Below, one piece after another: positions 1 to 7,727 of a stretch of 21,431 nucleotides of DNA. Made by a program: the position numbers and the translations under genes. Source of the stretch: an uncultured Collinsella sp. Its GTDB lineage: Bacteria; Actinomycetota; Coriobacteriia; Coriobacteriales; Coriobacteriaceae. The stretch is from the NCBI GenBank assembly GCA_900552425.1, contig URZR01000006.1, positions 1 to 21,431 of the forward strand. Reading direction: 5' to 3'. The notes beneath the pieces were generated by a model that was not told where the DNA came from, searched no databases, and saw nothing but the letters and a program-made list of their open reading frames with translations. Each line of letters opens with the position of its first letter. Position 1 is the first letter of the stretch.

Positions 1-355
1 TTTCAATTTCTGCGAAGATATCCTTTAATGCAGGCGTATTGTCCGGATAATAGCCATGCTTCCAAGAGTGAAACTTGATTCCATCCATATGATAATCTCC
101 CAGACATCGATTCACCTCATCAATGGCATCTCCTGCTTTTGGATTAATAAAACCATATCCTTTGATCACTCCTGGATAAGCTTCCATGGCCCGATGAACC
201 AGGTCATTCTGATCGCGCATGGAAATACCTGACAGACTGCTGATTCCTACTCTGGAAATTCCATAGGCCGCTAGATCATTCACCAGTTCCTGCGGTGTGT
301 TTTCATCTCCCGAGCTTGTCTTTCCCAGATGAGAATGAATATCGTATATTAACAT
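1..355 (-). CDS. amidohydrolase-family protein, 5' part only
   Basis: The first 118 codons of a leftward gene that runs off the left edge. It begins MLIYDIHSHLGKTSSG, and the DIHSHLG segment gives the HxH metal-binding pair at the first strand of an amidohydrolase TIM barrel. A later GIKFHSWKHG stretch (about residues 95-104) fits the second metal/substrate loop of the Amidohydro_2 (PF04909) type. The family hydrolyses or decarboxylates small metabolites with a bound metal; the substrate cannot be told from this part. The ATG at 355 follows a purine-rich ribosome site (GGGGAAGGGAAAT). Base composition is far more AT-rich than the glycogen genes to the right and codon choice looks Firmicutes-like, so the gene may be a recent acquisition or an assembly join. 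Gene identity is at superfamily level only. Confidence 0.75.
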   Translation of the reverse strand, partial: MLIYDIHSHLGKTSSGDENTPQELVNDLAAYGISRVGISSLSGISMRDQNDLVHRAMEAYPGVIKGYGFINPKAGDAIDEVNRCLGDYHMDGIKFHSWKHGYYPDNTPALKDIFAEIE

Positions 356-392
356 TTCCCTTCCCCTTTCTTTTTTGTATTATGATTATAAC

Positions 393-424
393 ATTATAAT
401 AATAATACTTTCTATTTTTGTCAA
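393..424 (-). promoter_or_regulatory. promoter of the amidohydrolase gene
   Basis: On the minus strand a perfect -35 box TTGACA (424-419) is followed after 17 bases by TATTAT (401-396). An overlapping perfect TATAAT lies at 398-393. The boxes sit about 40-70 bases upstream of the ATG at 355 in very AT-rich DNA, as expected of a strong sigma-70-type promoter. The gene is therefore probably transcribed on its own rather than by read-through from the glycogen genes. Confidence 0.65.
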
Positions 425-444
425 TACATATTTTTATTTTTGCA

Positions 445-474
445 CAAAAAAAGCAGGCAGATTACTCTGCCCGC
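445..474 (-). terminator. intrinsic terminator after the GH13-GH77 gene
   Basis: GCAGGCAGA (453-461) and TCTGCCCGC (466-474) form a 9-position stem with one mismatch around a 4-base loop. Read on the minus strand the stem is followed by seven Ts (452-446). It lies about 45 bases past the stop codon at 519, so it should end the fusion-gene transcript. It also marks the border between GC-rich and AT-rich DNA. Confidence 0.75.
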
Positions 475-518
475 AAAAATTCAAACGTCTGTAACTGTAC
501 CCTATATCGGGCGTTTTA

Positions 519-3500
519 TCACGCTTCGCCCCAGAATCTATGCGTGTTGCGCAGGAGCTGTGCGGTTTTGCTCTCGGCGGCCGCAACGTCGGCCTCGTCA
601 GCCTGCCAGGTCCAGTTGCCCGTGGCCACGCCCGGTACGTTCATGCGCGCGTCGTCGCCCAGCCCCAGGACATCCTGCAGCGGCATCATCACCAGGGGAG
701 CGTCGCTTGTCAGCGCGTCACTCATCAGCTTGGCTGCCACCTCAACACCGCTCGGCTCGTCGCCGCCCGCAAAGGAGCGCGTGCACCAACCCGCGAGCGT
801 CGACGTGTCGTGAGTCGATGCGTACAGGATCTTGCCGGGCGTAGGGTGCACGCCGCAACGAACGTCGTAATCGCTAAACTCCAGTACGTCCATACCGGGG
901 AAGCCGCAAGTCGAAGCCATGGCGCGAACACCGGGCGTCAGGTAGCCCAGGTCCTCGGCGATAAAGTTGAGCGGCCCCAGCTCGTCATAGGCGGTCTGGA
1001 ACAGGTCCTTGCCCGGGCCTGCCAGCCAACGCCCGTCGGCGCAGGCCTTACCCGCGGGAATGCTAAAGTAGCTGTGGAAGCCCAGGAAGTGATCCAGGCG
1101 CACGCGGTCGTAGAGCGAAAATGCACGACGCAGGCGATCCATCCACCAGCTATAGCCGTTCTGCTTCATGTGGTCCCAGCGGAACGTCGGGTTGCCCCAC
1201 ACCTGGCCCTCGGGCGCAAAGTTGTCGGGCGGCGCACCGGAGATCTCGATTGCCTTACCGGTATCGGACAACCAGAAGTTCTCGGGCTCGCTCCACGCGT
1301 CGGCCGAATCGTCGGACACGTACATAGGGATATCGCCGATGACCTCGATGCCCTTCTTGTGCGCATAGTTCATGAGCTCGCACCAGGCCAGGTCAAAGCG
1401 GTACTGCATGTACGCCTGAAGCTCGGCCTCGTCGTGGAAGCGCTTGTCGTCGATCAGATGCTCGTTGTAGCGCGCGACATCTGCCGGCCAATCGTGGCGC
1501 GATTCGCCCTCAAAGTACTTTTTGACGGCCATGTAGACGCAGTACTTCTCGAGCCAATCGGCATTGCGATGTTTAAACGCGGTGTACAGCGGATCGGCAT
1601 CCTCGCCGCCGCGGGCCTTCCAGGTCTCAAAGTCGGCTGCCAGCTCCTCGTGGCTCTCGGGCAGTAGGTCGATATTGCCTGCAAAGGCCGAAGGACCGGC
1701 GTAAGGGGAGCGGAAGAAGTCCGTGGGGTTGACAGGCAGGACCTGCCAGTAGCGCATGCCCATAGCGGCCAGATGGTCGATAAAGCGACGCGTGGGTGCG
1801 CCGATCGTGCCGGGCTTGCCGTCATCGGTCGGTACCGAGGTGATATGGCACACAACGCCCGCGCCGTGATCGAGCGGCTCCTGCAGGCGCTGCTCGGCAT
1901 GGTGATAGATGATCGACGAGCCCAGCGGATACAAATCGAGCGTAACCGTGCCGTTGTGGATCTCGCACTCGTGACCGCTGATCACGTCACTCGCGCATTC
2001 GTCGAGCGCCGGAATCGTCACGCGGTGTGAATTGCGCAGACTACGGTTAATGATAACCGTCGCGGACTCGCCATCCCTGCCCGTGCGGTTGTATGCCAGC
2101 ACCTCGTCGTTGAGCGCGAAGGCCTTGATCTCGCCGTCGATCATAAACGGCAGTGCGCGGCGTACGGCGGAGGCGTTTTTGACAATAGCCAGCGTGTCGA
2201 AGTCGTGCAGTTGGTCCTTGGTCGGCAGGGTGCGGCGGTTGCCCGGATCGGTTAGACCCTCCAGGCCGTATTCGTCGCCGTAGTAGATCGAAGGCACGCC
2301 GGGGAAGGTCATCTGCATGAGCGTGGCGAGCCAAAAACGGCTCTTGGCCAGGCCCATCGAGTTCTCGTCCAGGCGCCATTTGCTGCGCTCGCACTCGGGC
2401 AGCTGCGACTCGTCGGGGCCGCCGCCGAGCACCGAGATAATGCGCGGACGGTCGTGGCTCGAAAGCAGATTAAGTGCGCAGGACAGGGCCTCACGGGGAT
2501 AGTTCTCGCGCAGGGTTTCGATTTCCTCGGCTGCCTGGTAGGCGTTCTTGTAGCCCATCAAAAAGCCGATGACCATGTCGCGGAAGGGGTAATCCATAGC
2601 AGAGTCCAACTCGGAGCCCTGTAGGTAGCGACGCAGATGGCCGTAGCTGATCTTGTTGGAGGCGTCTTCCCAGACTTCGCCGAGCAACAGTGCATCAGGC
2701 TTCTCGGCAAGTACGGCCTTCTTGATCTCGGCCAGGAAGTCGTCGGAAAGCTCGTCAGCGACGTCCAGGCGCCAGCCATGAGCGCCGGCACGTAGCCATT
2801 TACGGATCACGCCGTCCTTGCCCAGAAGCCGCTCGCGTACCAGCTCGGAGCTCTCATTGATGGCGGGCATGTTGCCCACGCCCCACCAGCAGTCGTACGA
2901 GCCGTCCTCGTGGAAATAAAACGCATCGCGCCACGGCGAGTCCTCGCTCTGCCACGCGCCCACGCCGGGGTAGTTGCCGTAGCGGTTGAAATAGATGGAG
3001 TCGTCACCCGTATGGTTAAAGACGCCGTCCAGGATGATGGAGATGCCCAGCTTCTCGGCTGCCTGGCACAGCTCGGTAAAATCCTGCTCGGTGCCCAGGA
3101 TTGGGTCGATCTTGGTGTAGTCGGCCGTGTCGTAGCGGTGGTTGCTCGCGGCCTCAAAGATGGGGTTGAGGTAGATGGCCGTAAAGCCCAGCTCGGCGAT
3201 GCGGGGCAGGTCATTTTGGATACCCTTGAGCGAGCCGCCGTAAAAGTCCCAGGTCTTGATGGATCCGTCCTCGGCACGCTCGTACACGGGCGGCTCGTTC
3301 CAGTCCTCGACCATGCGGCGCTGGATTCCGTTGCGCGGTTTTTCGACTTCGGCCAGCGTGCGCTCGCGCCAGTTTTCGTCGCGGGCATAGCGGTCGGGGA
3401 AGATCTGGTACACCATGCCGCGCTCGTACCAGGCGGGGCGGTTGTCGCGGTGCTTATAGACGGTGATCTGGAACGAAGGTACCTCGGCGTAGTCGTAGGT

Positions 3501-3815
3501 TACGCCCTCGCCACCGGTGCGGCCTTGCGGCGCGCCCAAGCGGACCTCGGGCTGGCCCTCGATATTGCAGATAAAGCTGTACCAGATAAGACAGGGTTCG
3601 GTGCACTCAAGCTCTACGGTAAAGATGCCGTCGCCCTCGTGCGTCATGGGATACCGAGACTCGCCGATCTCATCTACCCAGGTGCGCAGCGTAAGCGTTG
3701 CCTGGTTGGGATCGGCATCCTCCAATATCACCGAGAGGGAAACGGAAGTTCCAGTGGTCACAGCGCCAAACGGAGTGCGAAACTGCGGCAGGCGGCTGTT
3801 GTGAATCAATCTCAT
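519..3815 (-). CDS. fused GH13 alpha-amylase/neopullulanase and GH77 4-alpha-glucanotransferase
   Basis: A 1098-residue protein made of two complete carbohydrate enzymes. Residues about 1-125 look like a CBM34-type beta-sandwich. Residues about 130-640 are a GH13 barrel with DGVFNH, a nucleophile Asp in GWRLDVADE (about 351), the acid/base Glu in LLGEVWE (about 380) and the third Asp in SSHDRPR (about 455); the WWGVGNMPAINE segment is neopullulanase-like. From about 645 to the end it is a MalQ-type GH77 domain, with RLDHF (Asp about 908), AEDLG (Glu about 954) and THDTS (Asp about 1003). It should hydrolyse and disproportionate maltodextrins, most likely in the cytoplasm since no signal peptide is visible. 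It lies 430 bases after the last part of the glycogen operon and has its own upstream region. No clear Shine-Dalgarno precedes the ATG at 3815. No separate GlgX gene is present, so this protein may clear phosphorylase limit chains. Confidence 0.93.
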   Translation of the reverse strand: MRLIHNSRLPQFRTPFGAVTTGTSVSLSVILEDADPNQATLTLRTWVDEIGESRYPMTHEGDGIFTVELECTEPCLIWYSFICNIEGQPEVRLGAPQGRTGGEGVTYDYAEVPSFQITVYKHRDNRPAWYERGMVYQIFPDRYARDENWRERTLAEVEKPRNGIQRRMVEDWNEPPVYERAEDGSIKTWDFYGGSLKGIQNDLPRIAELGFTAIYLNPIFEAASNHRYDTADYTKIDPILGTEQDFTELCQAAEKLGISIILDGVFNHTGDDSIYFNRYGNYPGVGAWQSEDSPWRDAFYFHEDGSYDCWWGVGNMPAINESSELVRERLLGKDGVIRKWLRAGAHGWRLDVADELSDDFLAEIKKAVLAEKPDALLLGEVWEDASNKISYGHLRRYLQGSELDSAMDYPFRDMVIGFLMGYKNAYQAAEEIETLRENYPREALSCALNLLSSHDRPRIISVLGGGPDESQLPECERSKWRLDENSMGLAKSRFWLATLMQMTFPGVPSIYYGDEYGLEGLTDPGNRRTLPTKDQLHDFDTLAIVKNASAVRRALPFMIDGEIKAFALNDEVLAYNRTGRDGESATVIINRSLRNSHRVTIPALDECASDVISGHECEIHNGTVTLDLYPLGSSIIYHHAEQRLQEPLDHGAGVVCHITSVPTDDGKPGTIGAPTRRFIDHLAAMGMRYWQVLPVNPTDFFRSPYAGPSAFAGNIDLLPESHEELAADFETWKARGGEDADPLYTAFKHRNADWLEKYCVYMAVKKYFEGESRHDWPADVARYNEHLIDDKRFHDEAELQAYMQYRFDLAWCELMNYAHKKGIEVIGDIPMYVSDDSADAWSEPENFWLSDTGKAIEISGAPPDNFAPEGQVWGNPTFRWDHMKQNGYSWWMDRLRRAFSLYDRVRLDHFLGFHSYFSIPAGKACADGRWLAGPGKDLFQTAYDELGPLNFIAEDLGYLTPGVRAMASTCGFPGMDVLEFSDYDVRCGVHPTPGKILYASTHDTSTLAGWCTRSFAGGDEPSGVEVAAKLMSDALTSDAPLVMMPLQDVLGLGDDARMNVPGVATGNWTWQADEADVAAAESKTAQLLRNTHRFWGEA

Positions 3816-4184
3816 AGTACGGTCCAGTTCTATACAATCATGGCCAGCGGGTCATGGGCTTAACGCACAAGGTTTAAGTATATCTGTTGTACATAGGGTG
3901 TATAAACAACATCCGTTTACCATCGGCGAACGGTTGTCCTAGAAAATCGTTTTACCACCCAAATTATCGCGGTATTCGAAAACGCCCAGACGGATACTAT
4001 TTGTAGTCAAACAAAAGTACTTCGGTTTACTACGACGATTTGAATGATCTCAACCACTGTCAATTTGGTGATATTAAAACCGCAGGTAGAAGCGTTGTCA
4101 ATTTCGAAGATTACTCGCCGTGGTCGTCCAGGGCCATTTTGTCATAGTAAACCGGCCCTCTTTTAATAGAGAAGTTTAACCAAG
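3816..4184. promoter_or_regulatory. regulatory region upstream of the GH13-GH77 gene with repeated operator halves
   Basis: No gene is visible here. The stretch carries CGTTTACCA (3914-3922) and CGTTTTACCA (3948-3957); the second is the exact complement of the TGGTAAAACG found in front of the HAD gene at 14027. A further pair, CGGTTTACTA (4023-4032) and TAGTAAACCG (4145-4154), is a perfect inverted repeat 112 bases apart. Such halves resemble LacI-family sugar-repressor sites; the regulator is not in the window. Minus-strand -10-like boxes TATACT (around 3880) and TATAGA (3834-3829) are possible promoters, neither with a convincing -35. Confidence 0.45.
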
Positions 4185-4213
4185 AAGAGGGCGCCTGGTT
4201 GGGGCGCCCTCTT
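4185..4213 (-). terminator. hairpin terminator after the glgA tail
   Basis: AAGAGGGCGCC (4185-4195) and GGCGCCCTCTT (4203-4213) form a perfect 11-bp stem with a 7-base loop, about 35 bases past the stop at 4246. The U-tract is weak on the minus strand (CTTCTTGG) and slightly better on the plus strand (TTTT). It most likely ends the glgBPCDA transcript, possibly only partly. Confidence 0.6.
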
Positions 4214-4245
4214 TTGCGTTGAGGATTTAGTTTTAATCGTCCGGA

Positions 4246-4977
4246 TTAGTGGCGCTTGCGGGCGGCCGTCGCCTTGCGAACGGAGGTTTTCTTGGTCGGA
4301 GCCTTTTCCTCAGTCGGTGCGGCGGGGGAGACCGGGGCCTTCTTGGCGGGCTCGGTCTTTACTGCGGGCTTTTCCTCGTCCTTAGCCTCTGCCTTGGGAG
4401 CGGCTGTCTTGGTCGTGGCCTTTTTGACCGTCGTCGTAGCGCGCTTGCGCGTGCTGGCCTTGGCGGCCGGCTTTGCCTCGACAGCTGCCTTGGCCTTGGG
4501 CTCGGAGAGCACCTCCTCGACCTTGACGGCGGGCTTTGCAGCAGCCTTCTGGGTCGTCTTCGCGGTGGCCTTCGTGGTCGTCGACTTCGTAGCCGTGGTC
4601 TTCTTGGCTGCCGTTGCCTTCTTAGCGGTCTTGGACGTGGTCGTCTTCTTGGCAGCGGTCTTGGCCGGAGCCTTTGCCGCGGGCTTAGCCTCGGCGGTGG
4701 CGGTCTCGGCCTTTACTTCGGGAACGACCTCGGCCTCGGCGGCCTTCTTGGCAGCGGCGGTCGTACGCTTGCGCGTGGTCGTTGCTTTGGCAGTAGTTGC
4801 CTTGGCAGTGGTGGCCTTGCTAGCAGCAGCCTTCGTGGTCGTAGCCTTCTTAGCTGTTGCCTTGCGGGCCGTCGTCTTCTTGGCGGCAGACTTAGCCGCG
4901 GGCTTTACCTCGGCCTCGGCAGCCGGCTTCTCCTCGACTTTGGGCTCCTCAGCGACTGCGGGCTCCTTAACGGGCGC
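4246..4977 (-). pseudogene. lysine/alanine/threonine-rich C-terminal tail, out of frame with glgA
   Basis: An open stretch of about 244 codons made almost wholly of Ala, Lys, Thr, Glu and Val. It starts APVKEPAVAEEPKVEEKP and passes into repeats such as KATTAKATTAKATT, like a histone H1 or bacterial AlgP/HupB tail. The open frame extends to 5040, but its first 21 codons are an out-of-frame reading of glgA, begin with TTG and have no ribosome site. GlgA ends with DEPEAVEEPIAAEGAR and this frame resumes the same EEP/EKP rhythm. Removing one base from GGGCGCCC (4972-4979) would join the two into a GlgA of about 755 residues. I therefore read it as a displaced GlgA tail: a real frameshift, a sequencing error or recoding, rather than a separate gene. 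The tail resembles the end of GlgB. Confidence 0.7.
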
Positions 4978-6505
4978 CCTCAGCGGCAATCGGCTCCTCG
5001 ACAGCCTCAGGCTCGTCGACAACAGCCGCCGGCCGCTCAATCTCCGGATGCATAAAGAAGTACAGGTCCAGATACTTGTCAGCCGAGCGCGTCCAGCTAA
5101 AGTCCTGGCTCATGGCCTGCGTGACCAGCTGGTTCCAAGCGTCGCGGTTATCCCAGAACAGGCGCGCCGCGCGGAACACCGCGTCGCCCATCTCGTCGCC
5201 GTTAAAGTTGCTAAACGAGAAGCCCGTGCCCTCGCCGGTAAACTCGTTGTACGGCTGCACGGTGTCCTTCAGGCCGCCGGTCTCGCGCACGATGGGCAGG
5301 GTGCCATAGCGCATGGCGATAATCTGCGACAGGCCACAGGGCTCAAACTTCGAAGGCATCAGGAACATGTCGGCGGCGGCATACATGCGCTGCGACAGCG
5401 CCGGATCGAACTCGATGCGCGCGGCCATGGTGCCGGGGTACTTGTCCTGGAAGTAGCGCAGACCGTCCTCGTAGTCGCGGTCGCCGGTACCCAGCACGGC
5501 CACCTGCACGCCGCCGGCCAGGATGCGGTCGAGTGCGTACATGACCAGGTCCATGCCCTTTTGGCGCGTCAGGCGCGTGACCATCACCATGAGCGGACGG
5601 TCGTCGCGAACCTCGAGCCCCAGCTCTTCCTGCAGCTTGGCCTTGCACACGGCCTTGCCGGAACGGTCCTCGACGGTGTAGTTGGCGGCAATGCGCTTGT
5701 CGGTCGCCGGGTCAAAGCCCGCCACGTCAATGCCGTTCAAAATGCCCTGCAGCGCATAGGAGCGCTCGCGCAGAACGCCGTCCAGGCCCTCGCCAAACTC
5801 GGGCGTCTGGATCTCGTTGGCATAGGTGGGGCTCACCGTGGTGATGGCATCGGCATAGCGCAGCGCGCCCAGCATGTAGTTGATGCTGCAGGCGTCGCAA
5901 CGCAGCTGCGAGGCGGCCGCCGGAATATGCGCCACGCCCAGGATGTCCTCCATCACGGTGTCGCTAAACTGGCCCTGGAACGCCACGTTGTGGATAGAGA
6001 ACACGGTCTTGACGCGGTCATACAGCGGCAGGCCCTGGTAGAACTCGCGCAAGAACACGGGCGCCAGTGCCGTCTGCCAGTCGTTGCAGTGCAGGATGTC
6101 GCACTCAAAACCGGCCGGCAAGTGCTGCAGACTCTCGGTGATGGCCTTGGAGAAGAACGCAAAGCGCTCGCCGTCATCAAAGAAGCCGTACGGATAGTCG
6201 CGCGCAAAGTAGCGCTCGTTGTCGATGAACATATAGGTGACGCCGTCGTGCTCGAGCTTCTCGAGACCGCAGTACTCGTTGCGCCAGCCCAGGCTCACGT
6301 AAAAGTCGGAGAAGTGCTCCATCTGCGCCTTGTACTCGTCCTTGATGGTGGCGTACTTGGGCACCATGACAATGACCTCGGCGCCGGCGCGCACAAGCGC
6401 CGCGGGCAGCGAGCCCGCCACGTCGCCCAGGCCACCGGTCTTTACAAACGGTGCGCACTCGGCCGAGGCAAACACGATCTGCATCTTTTTGCTGGAATCT
6501 GCCAT
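4967..6505 (-). CDS. glgA: glycogen synthase, ADP-glucose type (GT5)
   Basis: Transfers glucose from ADP-glucose to the non-reducing ends of alpha-1,4-glucan. The 512-residue protein has the KTGGLGDVAGSLP ADP-glucose loop near residue 22, the RLTRQKGMD phosphate-binding segment near 311, and PSKFEPCGLSQ, whose Glu is the conserved GT5 active-site residue, near 388. An ATG 12 bases further upstream (6517) is possible. The one at 6505 is better because GGGAGA lies 6-8 bases before it and the protein then begins MADSSKKMQIV. It is the last enzyme gene of the glgBPCDA run, 90 bases after glgD. The catalytic part is complete. After it the sequence becomes acidic (DEPEAVEEP) and stops just where a long Lys/Ala-rich frame continues one base out of step. 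Confidence 0.95.
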   Translation of the reverse strand: MADSSKKMQIVFASAECAPFVKTGGLGDVAGSLPAALVRAGAEVIVMVPKYATIKDEYKAQMEHFSDFYVSLGWRNEYCGLEKLEHDGVTYMFIDNERYFARDYPYGFFDDGERFAFFSKAITESLQHLPAGFECDILHCNDWQTALAPVFLREFYQGLPLYDRVKTVFSIHNVAFQGQFSDTVMEDILGVAHIPAAASQLRCDACSINYMLGALRYADAITTVSPTYANEIQTPEFGEGLDGVLRERSYALQGILNGIDVAGFDPATDKRIAANYTVEDRSGKAVCKAKLQEELGLEVRDDRPLMVMVTRLTRQKGMDLVMYALDRILAGGVQVAVLGTGDRDYEDGLRYFQDKYPGTMAARIEFDPALSQRMYAAADMFLMPSKFEPCGLSQIIAMRYGTLPIVRETGGLKDTVQPYNEFTGEGTGFSFSNFNGDEMGDAVFRAARLFWDNRDAWNQLVTQAMSQDFSWTRSADKYLDLYFFMHPEIERPAAVVDEPEAVEEPIAAEGAR

Positions 6506-6529
6506 ATTGTCTCCCATGTTGCAATTCGA

Positions 6530-6563
6530 GAATAGCCGCCTGGCGCTAACCGGGCGGCTATTC
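6530..6563 (-). other. intergenic hairpin between glgD and glgA
   Basis: GAATAGCCGCC (6530-6540) pairs perfectly with GGCGGCTATTC (6553-6563) around a 12-base loop. There is no U-tract on either strand, so it is more likely an mRNA processing or stabilising element, or a partial attenuator, than a full terminator. It lies 13 bases upstream of the first possible glgA start codon. Confidence 0.6.
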
Positions 6564-6595
6564 TACATGTTACGAGCGATGTTGCGGTGCCAACG

Positions 6596-7723
6596 TTAAC
6601 GTACGATGGTGGTGTCGGAAGTTAACGGAGCCTTGCCCAGCACCAGGATGTTCTCGGGCGTGCCGCGAAGCTCGGTGTTGGTGGGGACCACGTTGTTCTT
6701 GTCCAGAATGGCGTTCTCAACGCGGGCGCCGCTCTTGATGATGCAGCTCTGGTTGATGATCGAGTTGGTCACCGAAGCTCCTTCCTCGACCACGACGCCG
6801 CGTGACAGGATTGAGTTGCGCACGGTGCCCTTGATGATGCAGCCGGCCGAGATGATCGAGTTGCACGCGTGGCTGCCGGTCGCATAGCGCGAAGGCGGCA
6901 CGTCGTGAGCCTTGGTCAGGATCGGGCGCTCGGGATCGAAGAGCTGGTCGGCGACGGTCTGGTCGAGCAGGTCCATGCTGCGGCGATACAGCGACTTCTC
7001 GCTAAACACGCCCACGACCTCGCCCTTGTACTCGTAGCTGCACACGTCGATGTTGCCAAAGTCGCCCTGGAGTGCCTCGAGCAGGTCCAGATAGTCGGCG
7101 GCCTGGTAGTGGTCGATGATCTCGAGCAGCGTCTCGCGGTTGACGATGCAGCAGTCCATGGAGGCGTTGTCGCCGTACACGACGCCGGCGCTCACGCCCG
7201 TCAGGCGGCCGTTCTCGTTAATCTCGAGCTTGGTCTCGTCATCGACGTTGCGCGTGGCCTTGCAGTACACCACGGTCATCTGGGCGCCAGAGTTCTCGTG
7301 CGCCTCGATGATGGTGTTGAGGTCCATGTTAAAGATGATGTTGGTGCCCATCATCACGACATAGGGCTTCTCCGAGCGCTGGAACAGCGTCTTGTTGGAG
7401 ATGATGTCGCGCAGCAGGAAGCGCATGCCGCCCTTGGTGGTGCCATACGCGTTGCCGGGCACCATGAACAGGCCGCCCTTCTTGCGGTCCAGGCCCCAGT
7501 CCTTGCCAGAGCCCACGTGGTCGATCAGCGAGCGGTAGTTGCCCGGCATGACGACGCCGACGGTCTTAATGCCGGCATTCATCATGTTGGACAGCGGAAA
7601 GTCGATCAGGCGGTAGCGGCCCAAAAACGGAACGGACGCGATGGGGCGGTCCTTGAGCAGGACACTGCCGTAGGTCGAAGAGTAGTTAGCGGTGATATAA
7701 CCGATGGCCTTGCGATTGATCAT
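6596..7723 (-). CDS. glgD: GlgD, regulatory subunit-like partner of ADP-glucose pyrophosphorylase
   Basis: A 375-residue GlgC paralogue of the GlgD type. It starts MINRKAIGYITANYSSTYG and so lacks the GGxGxRL nucleotide-binding signature of active pyrophosphorylases. It keeps the fold's FLGRYRLIDFPLSN segment (about residues 35-48) and a C-terminal left-handed beta-helix (about 270-370). In Firmicutes GlgD pairs with GlgC and raises its activity; the same role is inferred here. The ATG at 7723 is preferred because GGGGGA sits about 8 bases upstream. That site overlaps the last codons of glgC, whose stop ends at 7728, so the two are probably translationally coupled. An upstream TTG at 7762 in the same frame lies inside glgC and is unlikely. 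Confidence 0.92.
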   Translation of the reverse strand: MINRKAIGYITANYSSTYGSVLLKDRPIASVPFLGRYRLIDFPLSNMMNAGIKTVGVVMPGNYRSLIDHVGSGKDWGLDRKKGGLFMVPGNAYGTTKGGMRFLLRDIISNKTLFQRSEKPYVVMMGTNIIFNMDLNTIIEAHENSGAQMTVVYCKATRNVDDETKLEINENGRLTGVSAGVVYGDNASMDCCIVNRETLLEIIDHYQAADYLDLLEALQGDFGNIDVCSYEYKGEVVGVFSEKSLYRRSMDLLDQTVADQLFDPERPILTKAHDVPPSRYATGSHACNSIISAGCIIKGTVRNSILSRGVVVEEGASVTNSIINQSCIIKSGARVENAILDKNNVVPTNTELRGTPENILVLGKAPLTSDTTIVR

Positions 7724-7727
7724 CGGA

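Noticed and set aside
4246..5040. Independent 264-residue lysine-rich protein starting at 5040
   Set aside because: The start would be a TTG without a ribosome site, and its first 21 codons are an out-of-frame reading of glgA. A displaced glgA tail explains it better.
4249..5055. Tandem-repeat or CRISPR-like array in the alternating GC-rich stretch
   Set aside because: The periodicity comes from Lys/Ala/Thr codon repeats; there are no constant repeats with unique spacers.
4256..6535. Long rightward open frame of 759 codons across glgA and its tail
   Set aside because: It is the complementary shadow of GC-rich leftward coding sequence, with Ala/Val-rich low-complexity translation and no domain.
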